Positions 6,254 through 11,611 of a DNA stretch of 11,611 nucleotides are shown here, in pieces. Position 1 is the stretch's first letter, and each line of letters opens with the position of its first letter. Location of the stretch: assembly GCA_023301665.1 (NCBI GenBank), contig JALZUL010000216.1:1-11611 (forward strand), given 5' to 3'. Below the pieces are notes generated by a model, which did no database searches, was not told the origin of the DNA, and saw only the letters and a list, made by a program, of their open reading frames with translations. A program made the translations under genes and the position numbers. This DNA comes from Ascidiaceihabitans sp. GTDB taxonomy: Bacteria > Pseudomonadota > Alphaproteobacteria > Rhodobacterales > Rhodobacteraceae.

Positions 6254-8002
6254 ATGGGACGGGGATTTTTATATCGCTTGACGCTTGTGACAGCGTTTTT
6301 ACTGGTTGTGGCTGCGGTTGCTGCAGGAGTTTGGCGATACGGGTATGTCCAAGCCTTGGGGCAACTCTCACGTCAGGGAGAGACTGACCTCGCCTTGGCC
6401 AGTGACCGTTTGATGGGGCAATTGCAGCGGTATCGTGAGTTGGCTGTTTTGACAGCCGACCGTCCGGCGCTGGTTTCTGCCATACAGAGGGGGGCTGATG
6501 CATCGACACGCGCGTTTCTTTTGGAAATGGCGGATAAGACGACGGCATTGGATATCATGCTGGTGGATGCGAACGGGTGGGTTTTGTCGTCTGCGCGTGG
6601 ACCGATTGGGATCGATCTGAGCCATACAGGTCACATAAAACGCGCAATGCAAGGTGCTTTGGGTGCCACGCACGGGGTGCGCAGCCCGCTTGATGAGCGG
6701 GTCTATTACTATGCGGCACCCATTTTTGGCAACACGAGCCAAGTTTTGGGCGCTGTTGTGGTGGCGGTTAATGTTGCAGTGATCGAATGGAACTGGGCCG
6801 GGGGAAACCCTGCCGTTTTCTTTACCGATCAAAACGGTGAGGTCTTTATCTCCAACCGTTCCGAACTGGTATTCTGGCGCAGGCCACTCGGCGAAACGGG
6901 TCTTGTCCCACCGATTGGACCCTCTCTGGAATTCGAGAGCTATGTTCAGGGGCGACACGAGGTTTGGGCGTTGGGGTGGGGTCCTTATTTGCCCGAAAAA
7001 GCGCTGCACATTACCCGTGACTTGCCAGTGATCGGGATGACAGGCGAGGTTTTGTTGGATGTCAGCCCGGCGCGTCGCTTGGCGCAATTGCAAGCTGCAG
7101 CTGTCGCGGCGCTCTTTCTTGCTTTTGGGGCCATGCTTTTTGTTGCAACAGAGCGGCGGCGTACATTGGCCGAAGCGAACGCCCTGCTTGAAGCGCGGGT
7201 TGCGGCGCGGACTGCGGATTTGGAGCAATCGAACACCCAACTGCGTCGCGAAGCCGCTGAGCGCGAAGAGGCACAGACCGCCCTTGCACAAGCGCAATCA
7301 GATTTGGTGCAAGCCAGTAAACTAAGCGCTTTGGGGCAAATGAGTGCTGGGATAAGCCATGAATTAAACCAACCTTTGATGGCCATCGGGTCGTTTGCGG
7401 AAAATGGTTTGCAATTTATGGAGCGCGACAGACCTGAGCGCGCGACAGAAAACCTAACACGGATCGCCGATCTTGCGCGCCGCATGGGACGGATCATCAA
7501 GAACTTACGTGCCTTTGCCCGTCAAGAAGCTGAAAAAATTGTAAAAACAGATGTTGTTGCCGCTTTAGAAAGTGCACTTGAGCTGACGCGATCGCGGTTC
7601 CACCAAGATGGTGTGGTGTTGGATTTTTTTCCACCGAAGGAACCGATTTGGATTGAGGGCGGAGAAGTGCGATTGGGGCAGGTGTTTGTGAACCTGATCA
7701 CCAACGCTGTTGATGCAATGCGCGGCTGTGACGAAAAGGTTCTGGAGATACAGATTGAACTGGGCAACAACGTACTCGTGCGGTTTCTAGACACGGGGCC
7801 CGGTATCGGTCAGCCCGAAAAGGTTTTTGACCCTTTCTATTCGACGAAAGAGGTGGGTGCCTCTGAGGGGATGGGATTGGGGCTTTCGATCTCTTATGGG
7901 ATCGTGCAAGGATTTGGCGGAGAAATTCGTGGCGTGAACGGGGTTAGGGGCGCGGAATTCACCGTACAACTCAACCATTGGCCCGAGGAGCAGAACACAT
8001 GA
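6254..8002 (+). CDS. dctB: C4-dicarboxylate sensor histidine kinase DctB
   Basis: Inner-membrane sensor kinase that should detect C4-dicarboxylates in the periplasm and phosphorylate DctD. Of 582 residues, TM1 is about 5-25, a periplasmic double-Cache-like sensor about 26-280 (it contains QRYRELAVLTADRPALVSAI and VYYYAAPI), and TM2 about 281-298. A coiled-coil linker rich in E, A, R and Q runs about 299-357. The HisKA domain has ALGQMSAGISHELNQP with phospho-acceptor H369. The HATPase domain has the N box LGQVFVNLITNAVDAM (N484), LDTGPGIG (D513), the F box FDPFYSTK and the G2 box GMGLGLSI. No receiver domain is attached. The ATG at 6254 is chosen over an upstream in-frame codon at 6050 because it sits just before TM1 and outside the P450 gene; a GTG at 6248 is possible. 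It overlaps dctD by four bases (ATGA). Confidence 0.85.
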   Translation: MGRGFLYRLTLVTAFLLVVAAVAAGVWRYGYVQALGQLSRQGETDLALASDRLMGQLQRYRELAVLTADRPALVSAIQRGADASTRAFLLEMADKTTALDIMLVDANGWVLSSARGPIGIDLSHTGHIKRAMQGALGATHGVRSPLDERVYYYAAPIFGNTSQVLGAVVVAVNVAVIEWNWAGGNPAVFFTDQNGEVFISNRSELVFWRRPLGETGLVPPIGPSLEFESYVQGRHEVWALGWGPYLPEKALHITRDLPVIGMTGEVLLDVSPARRLAQLQAAAVAALFLAFGAMLFVATERRRTLAEANALLEARVAARTADLEQSNTQLRREAAEREEAQTALAQAQSDLVQASKLSALGQMSAGISHELNQPLMAIGSFAENGLQFMERDRPERATENLTRIADLARRMGRIIKNLRAFARQEAEKIVKTDVVAALESALELTRSRFHQDGVVLDFFPPKEPIWIEGGEVRLGQVFVNLITNAVDAMRGCDEKVLEIQIELGNNVLVRFLDTGPGIGQPEKVFDPFYSTKEVGASEGMGLGLSISYGIVQGFGGEIRGVNGVRGAEFTVQLNHWPEEQNT

Positions 8003-9228
8003 AACCGCAGGTCTTGTTGGTCGATGACGATGCGGCGGTGCGCGATGCGGTCGCGCAAACTCTTGAGCTGGCGGATTTGGAAGCCCTTGCTGTCGCGTCC
8101 TTTGTTGCAGCCAAGGATCAAATTAAGCAGGAGTTTCAGGGGGTGATCGTCTCTGACATTCGCATGCCGGGGCGTGATGGATTTCACCTGTTGGATTACG
8201 CTAAAGGACAAGATCCCGACCTGCCGGTGATTTTGCTGACGGGCGAAGGTGATGTGCCTATGGCCGTAAAAGCTATGAGCCAAGGCGCGTTTGGGTTTCT
8301 CGAAAAACCATGTAATTCTAGTGATTTACTGGCGGTTGTTCATCGTGCATTGCACACGCGTTCGTTGGTTTTGGAGAACCGTCGTCTTCGTACTTTGGTC
8401 GAGACCGGTGATCCGGCGGCGCGCATGTTATTTGGCACCTCCGATCTGGCGCAAAGCCTGCGGGATCGGGTGCGGCGTGTGGCCCAGCTAGAGGCTGAGG
8501 TGCTGATCACCGGTGCCCCCGGAACTGGAATTTCGAAAGTGGCAGAGGTTATTCATCTAAGCTCTACGCGTTCGAAAGCACCGTTTGTCAAACGTGCGGG
8601 GTCCGGCATGTCCTTAGAGCAGTTGGCAGAGGCATTGGCTGCATCCAAGAATGGCAGCCTGTTTATTGACGAGATTTCCCAAGTGCCGGCGGAAACCCAA
8701 CTGGCTATTCTAGAGTTCCTTGATCAAGGCAATGACACACGTGTGCTCGCTGGTAGCACACGGGATATGGCGCAAATTGCTGCGGATGGGTCTTTTAACA
8801 ATGAGCTATTTTATCGCTTGGATGTGGCGTCGGTGCGGATCCCGTCGATGTCAGAACGCCCCGAAGATATTCCGGTTTTATTTCGCCAGTATGTGGCTCA
8901 AACCAGCGAGCAAGCAGGTCTCGCCCCCCCCGAGGTCAGCGATCATTTCGCGGCGGGTCTGATGGCGCAGGATTGGCCGGGAAATGCGCGCTCCTTGATG
9001 AGCGCCGCGATGCGGTTTGTTTTGGGGATGCCAGAAGAGGTGTCTCAGGCGGCCGAACTGGGTTTGAGCGAGCAGATGGCCCGGGTCGAGCGGGCTTTAT
9101 TGGTCGCGTCGCTTGGGCGTCACAATGGTCGTGCTGCTGAGGCCGCAGTGGCGTTAAAGCTGCCGCGTAAGACGTTTTATGACAAGCTGACTCGCTACGG
9201 GATTCGAGCAGAAGATTTTCGCCGGTAG
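7999..9228 (+). CDS. dctD: DctD-type NtrC-family response regulator with degenerate AAA+ domain
   Basis: Partner of DctB, expected to control the TRAP genes downstream. The 409-residue protein has a receiver domain at 1-120 with acid pocket D9-D11, phospho-acceptor D53, T81 and K103, all intact. The AAA+ domain spans about 140-340 and a Fis-type helix-turn-helix about 365-403 (GRAAEAAVALKLPRKTFYDKL). The AAA+ domain is defective. Walker A reads GAPGTGIS at 172-179, with isoleucine where the ATP-binding lysine belongs. The GAFTGA loop is absent, because APFVK at 194-198 runs within about 20 residues to the Walker B strand (SLFIDE, D224-E225). The first arginine finger is N267, while the second, R273, remains. 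At 409 aa it is shorter than classical DctD (about 450). The ATG at 7999 has GAGGAG at 7985-7990; an in-frame TTG at 7978 is rejected. Confidence 0.85.
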   Translation: MKPQVLLVDDDAAVRDAVAQTLELADLEALAVASFVAAKDQIKQEFQGVIVSDIRMPGRDGFHLLDYAKGQDPDLPVILLTGEGDVPMAVKAMSQGAFGFLEKPCNSSDLLAVVHRALHTRSLVLENRRLRTLVETGDPAARMLFGTSDLAQSLRDRVRRVAQLEAEVLITGAPGTGISKVAEVIHLSSTRSKAPFVKRAGSGMSLEQLAEALAASKNGSLFIDEISQVPAETQLAILEFLDQGNDTRVLAGSTRDMAQIAADGSFNNELFYRLDVASVRIPSMSERPEDIPVLFRQYVAQTSEQAGLAPPEVSDHFAAGLMAQDWPGNARSLMSAAMRFVLGMPEEVSQAAELGLSEQMARVERALLVASLGRHNGRAAEAAVALKLPRKTFYDKLTRYGIRAEDFRR

Positions 9229-9236
9229 TTTGTCCG

Positions 9237-9274
9237 AAAATCCGCACAAAGCACATCTGATCTGTGCGGTTTTT
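9237..9274 (+). terminator. intrinsic terminator-like hairpin after dctD
   Basis: CCGCACA (9242-9248) pairs with TGTGCGG (9263-9269) around a 14-base loop. The right arm is followed at once by five T, and A-rich bases precede the left arm. It begins nine bases after the dctD stop codon, so it should end most of the dctBD transcript before dctP. Its right arm is shared with the next hairpin. Confidence 0.6.
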
Positions 9275-9284
9275 CGCACAGATC
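9259..9284 (+). repeat. 10-bp inverted repeat overlapping the dctD terminator
   Basis: GATCTGTGCG (9259-9268) and CGCACAGATC (9275-9284) are perfect inverted arms around a 6-base loop (GTTTTT). The left arm reuses the terminator's right arm, so the two hairpins exclude each other. When this one forms, the T-run is placed in its loop. It could be an antiterminator, a stabilising 3' structure or a protein-binding palindrome. Confidence 0.6.
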
Positions 9285-9457
9285 GTAGGCCGATCTTACT
9301 GGCGGGGGGAGGTTCGTTGAATAACCACATGTATTTGCTTGCTTAAATTTGTGCCCAAAAAGTAAACAATAAAGCATTGCTCGGGGCAAAGGGGTAAGAT
9401 CAACTGTCGGTAGACGCGGCTTTATAAATAGCTGCGCGAAAGACAATACCATACTCT

Positions 9458-9465
9458 GGGAGGAG
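9458..9465 (+). promoter_or_regulatory. strong ribosome binding site of dctP
   Basis: GGGAGGAG ends seven bases before the dctP ATG. It is the strongest Shine-Dalgarno match in the window, which suits the high expression of an abundant periplasmic binding protein. Confidence 0.75.
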
Positions 9466-9472
9466 ACCTTAG

Positions 9473-10474
9473 ATGAAATTCTTTACAGCTGCCGCAGTGG
9501 CGCTTTCTGTAACCGTATCCGCCAACGCCGTATCAGCGGCGTGTGATGACGGTGAATTGGTTATCAAATTCAGCCACGTGACCAACACCGACAAACACCC
9601 AAAAGGCATCGCCGCGAGCTTGCTTGAGCAACGTGTGAACGATGAGATGAACGGCAAAGCCTGCCTTGAGGTGTTCCCAAACTCAACACTTTATAACGAT
9701 GACCAAGTTCTAGAAGCCTTGCTTCAGGGTGACGTTCAAATGGCGGCTCCGTCATTGTCAAAATTCGAACAATTCACCAAGCAATTCCGCATCTTTGACT
9801 TGCCGTTCATGTTCAAAAACATCAACGCGGTTGATGAGTTCCAGAACTCTGAAACAGGTCAAGCGATGAAAGAATCCATGACAAAGCGTGGCCTTTTGGG
9901 CTTGGCGTTTTGGCACAATGGCATGAAGCAAATGTCAGCAAACGTACCATTGGCTGTGCCATCTGACGCAGACGGCCTAAAATTCCGTGTTCAGAACTCT
10001 GACGTTTTGAAAGCACAAATGGCGGCGATGGGTGCATCCCCGCAACCAATGGCATTTTCTGAGGTATACGGCGCTTTGCAAACGGGCGTTGTCGACGGTC
10101 AAGAGAACACATGGTCCAACATCTACGGCAAGAAGTTCTTTGAAGTTCAAGACGGTGTGACAGAAACGGACCACGGCATCATCGACTACCTTGTTGTGAC
10201 CTCAACTGATTTCTGGGACAGCCTGCCAGACGACGTGCGTGATCAATTGGCGACAATTGTTGACGAAGTGACAGCAGCACGTAACTCTGAATCCACATCC
10301 GTAAACGCGTCAAACAAGCAATCCATCCTGGATGCTGGCGGTGTTGTACGCACATTGGATGCAAGCCAACGCGAAGCTTGGGTTTCAACAATGAAGCCGG
10401 TTTGGGAACAGTTCGTTGACGATGTTGGCCAAGAAAACATCGACGCGGCTCAAGCGATCAATGCCAAGCACTAA
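9473..10474 (+). CDS. dctP: TRAP transporter periplasmic substrate-binding protein DctP
   Basis: Periplasmic binding protein of a tripartite ATP-independent (TRAP) transporter, probably for C4-dicarboxylates such as succinate, malate or fumarate; it hands the ligand to DctQM. Of 333 residues, 1-22 form a Sec signal peptide (MKFFTAAAVALSVTVSANAVSA, cleavage predicted after VSA). The DctP family core follows: IKFSHVTNTDKHPKG at 31-45, GLKFRVQNS at 168-176 with the ligand-binding R172, and GVVDGQENTW at 205-214. C24 and C64 could form a disulfide in the periplasm. Codon choice differs from the neighbours: asparagine is almost always AAC and lysine mostly AAA, as in highly expressed genes. The start is set by the strong ribosome site. 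The dicarboxylate assignment rests on family resemblance and on DctB-DctD next door; other carboxylates are possible. Confidence 0.92.
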   Translation: MKFFTAAAVALSVTVSANAVSAACDDGELVIKFSHVTNTDKHPKGIAASLLEQRVNDEMNGKACLEVFPNSTLYNDDQVLEALLQGDVQMAAPSLSKFEQFTKQFRIFDLPFMFKNINAVDEFQNSETGQAMKESMTKRGLLGLAFWHNGMKQMSANVPLAVPSDADGLKFRVQNSDVLKAQMAAMGASPQPMAFSEVYGALQTGVVDGQENTWSNIYGKKFFEVQDGVTETDHGIIDYLVVTSTDFWDSLPDDVRDQLATIVDEVTAARNSESTSVNASNKQSILDAGGVVRTLDASQREAWVSTMKPVWEQFVDDVGQENIDAAQAINAKH

Positions 10475-10495
10475 GATCTCGCTGATCTGATCAAA

Positions 10496-10528
10496 GGCCT
10501 GTCCGCAATCACATGATGCGGGCAGGTC
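10496..10528 (+). terminator. stem-loop between dctP and dctQ
   Basis: GGCCTGTCCGCA (10496-10507) pairs with TGCGGGCAGGTC (10517-10528), a 12-bp stem including two G-U pairs around a 9-base loop. Only a short T stretch follows (TTT at 10531-10533). It is probably a partial terminator or a 3' stabiliser that keeps dctP mRNA above dctQM, a common arrangement for binding-protein genes. This role is inference. Confidence 0.6.
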
Positions 10529-10573
10529 GCTTTGAAAATCTACTTTCGAATTTAATACCAGGGAGGGCGGGAC

Positions 10574-11263
10574 ATGGCATCAAGCTATGAACCCAAAACA
10601 CCGCTGGGCCGTATCGTTCACGAGTTGGAAGAAACCGTGATTGCGTTGCTGCTTGGGGTGATGACGCTGATAACATTCACTAATGTTGTGCTGCGGTACG
10701 GCTTTGGCACGGGGCTTATTTGGGGTCTCGAGATGGTTACGTTTTTGTTCGCATGGCTGGTGCTGTTTGGCGCAAGTTACGCGGTTAAGGTCACAGCTCA
10801 CCTTGGTGTGGATGCGGTAACCAATCTGTTGCCTCTTAAGACCCGCCGCATTGTTGCGATGGTCGTCGCCGCGGTTTGTATTTCCTACGCAGTTTTGCTT
10901 TTGAAAGGCGCGTGGGATTACTGGGCGAACTTTGCGAACCTTCCGCAGACGACAGGCCGTTGGTTCCCAACCGGCTTTGAAGAGATGCGCCGCACCTCTT
11001 TCCGTGGCTGGTACGAGGTGATCGATATTCCGCTGCCTGAATTTTTGCGCTGGATTGAACCGATCATGAATGACGGTGATGAATACGAAAAAATCCCGCG
11101 CTTTATTCCTTATGCCATCCTACCGTTTGGCATGGGTTTGCTGTTGTTCCGCTTTATCCAAGCGACGGTTCGTTTGGTGCGCGGTGAGACAACCAGCTTT
11201 ATCGTCAGCCACGAGTCCGAGGACGCGGTTGAAGACGTCAAACACATGAATGCGGAGAGCTAA
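10574..11263 (+). CDS. dctQ: TRAP transporter small permease subunit DctQ
   Basis: Small membrane subunit of the TRAP transporter; it pairs with DctM in the inner membrane and helps receive the loaded DctP. The 229-residue protein has four predicted transmembrane helices at about 21-41, 49-70, 92-112 and 176-197. The DctQ signature NVVLRYGFGTGLIWGLEMVT runs at about 37-56 and AHLGVDAV at about 75-82. A hydrophilic insert of about 60 residues between helices 3 and 4 (roughly 115-175) makes it longer than the 160-190 aa minimum; I recall such inserts in alphaproteobacterial DctQ. The ATG at 10574 follows a GGGAGGGCGGG ribosome site. It lies 99 bases after dctP, past the stem-loop, and three bases before dctM. 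Confidence 0.92.
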   Translation: MASSYEPKTPLGRIVHELEETVIALLLGVMTLITFTNVVLRYGFGTGLIWGLEMVTFLFAWLVLFGASYAVKVTAHLGVDAVTNLLPLKTRRIVAMVVAAVCISYAVLLLKGAWDYWANFANLPQTTGRWFPTGFEEMRRTSFRGWYEVIDIPLPEFLRWIEPIMNDGDEYEKIPRFIPYAILPFGMGLLLFRFIQATVRLVRGETTSFIVSHESEDAVEDVKHMNAES

Positions 11264-11266
11264 GTC

Positions 11267-11611
11267 ATGGAAGTCGTAATTCTATTCGCGATGGTCGTGG
11301 GCCTCATGTTGATTGGCGTGCCTATTGCGATCAGCCTTGGCATGTCCTCGATCGTCTTCTTATTGGCGCTGAGCGATACGTCATTGGCGTCTATCGCGCA
11401 GACCTTGTTTCAGGCGATGGCAGGGCACTACACTTTGCTTGCGATCCCGTTCTTCATCCTTGCCTCGACCTTTATGTCGACGGGCGGGGTGGCCAAACGG
11501 ATCATCCGCTTTTCGATCGCGATTGTTGGGCATTTCCCGGGTGGTTTGGCGATTGCAGGTGTGTTTGCTTGTATGATGTTTGCAGCCTTGTCAGGCTCGT
11601 CGCCTGCGACG
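11267..11611 (+). CDS. dctM: TRAP transporter large permease subunit DctM, 3' end cut by window edge
   Basis: Large membrane subunit that carries out sodium-driven substrate uptake in the TRAP system. The 115 visible residues begin MEVVILFAMVVGLMLIGVPI and match the DctM family. A first hydrophobic helix at about 3-20 is followed by GVPIAISLGMSS, then HYTLLAIPFFILASTFMSTGG at about 53-73. A GHFPGGLAIAGVFACMMFAALSGSSPAT stretch at the end is split here by family convention into HFPGGLA and the ALSGSSPAT loop typical of this transporter superfamily. About 320 more residues should follow. The ATG at 11267 has GGAGAG at 11254-11259, inside the end of dctQ, and starts three bases after the dctQ stop, so the two are translationally linked. 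Confidence 0.93.
   Translation, partial: MEVVILFAMVVGLMLIGVPIAISLGMSSIVFLLALSDTSLASIAQTLFQAMAGHYTLLAIPFFILASTFMSTGGVAKRIIRFSIAIVGHFPGGLAIAGVFACMMFAALSGSSPAT

Larger units (their letters stand above)
9229..9472 (+). promoter_or_regulatory. dctD-dctP intergenic control region
   Basis: This 244-base gap is the longest stretch without a gene in the window. Its first 60 bases hold the hairpins described separately. The remainder is A/T-rich around 9335-9375 and holds TATAAA at 9423-9428, a possible -10 that would give a short leader before dctP, but no good -35. Reading every GG on the plus strand, I found no GG-N10-GC sigma-54 core. TTGC (9377-9380) facing GCAA (9386-9389) is a weak inverted repeat and a conceivable regulator site. 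No open reading frame of substance is present. Confidence 0.5.

Noticed and set aside
6368..7297. 309-residue open frame on the minus strand within dctB
   Set aside because: It lies wholly antisense to a well-supported kinase gene, its translation is rich in R, Q, C and H with no recognisable domain, and it has no ribosome site.
9301..9312. GGCGGGGGGAGG as a strong ribosome site for a small gene before dctP
   Set aside because: No start codon with a sustained reading frame follows at a usable distance.
1..11611. CRISPR array, transposon, prophage or toxin-antitoxin module
   Set aside because: No regularly spaced repeats, transposase or integrase motifs, terminal inverted repeats or small paired genes were seen; nearly all the sequence is accounted for by housekeeping and transport genes.

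Overview
The window looks like a chromosomal segment of a marine alphaproteobacterium of the family Rhodobacteraceae (Roseobacter group). This rests on recalled family knowledge and protein-level similarity, not on any search. The main clues are a siroheme synthase / DUF2849 / sulfite reductase / DUF934 / ferredoxin-NADP reductase operon, an AsnC-type regulator diverging from it, and a complete DctB-DctD-DctP-DctQ-DctM TRAP transport locus. Base composition is moderate, and I see no insertion sequence, phage gene, CRISPR array, tRNA or rRNA.

Left part (1-4402, all minus strand): a sulfite-assimilation operon read right to left as cysG, a DUF2849 gene, cysI, a DUF934 gene, then fpr, which is cut off by the window edge. 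CysG makes siroheme, CysI uses siroheme and a 4Fe-4S cluster to reduce sulfite to sulfide, and the ferredoxin-NADP reductase probably supplies electrons through ferredoxin. In the related genomes I remember, cysH (PAPS/APS reductase) sits between cysI and the DUF934 gene. Here that position is an 83-base spacer holding a 7+7 bp palindrome. A Lrp/AsnC regulator (4545-5006, plus) diverges from cysG across a 142-base spacer and is the obvious candidate regulator.

Middle (5012-6193, minus): a lone class I-type cytochrome P450 with no redox partner beside it. It converges on the asnC-type gene with only 5 bases between the stop codons. It diverges from dctB across 60 bases.

Right part (6254-11611, plus): sensor kinase DctB and response regulator DctD overlap by 4 bases (ATGA). 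After a 244-base regulatory gap come the TRAP transporter genes dctP (periplasmic binding protein), dctQ (small membrane subunit) and dctM (large membrane subunit, truncated by the window end). The logic is dicarboxylate sensing, then a phosphorelay, then expression of the uptake system.

The most striking point is that DctD has the layout of an NtrC-family activator but a degenerate AAA+ domain. The Walker A lysine is replaced, the GAFTGA sigma-54 contact loop is missing, and the first arginine finger is lost. The dctD-dctP gap also has no GG-N10-GC sigma-54 promoter core. I infer that this regulator works without sigma-54. The same gap holds overlapping hairpins that cannot all form at once, one of them an intrinsic-terminator-like structure. 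The rest of the window is mostly ordinary metabolism and transport.
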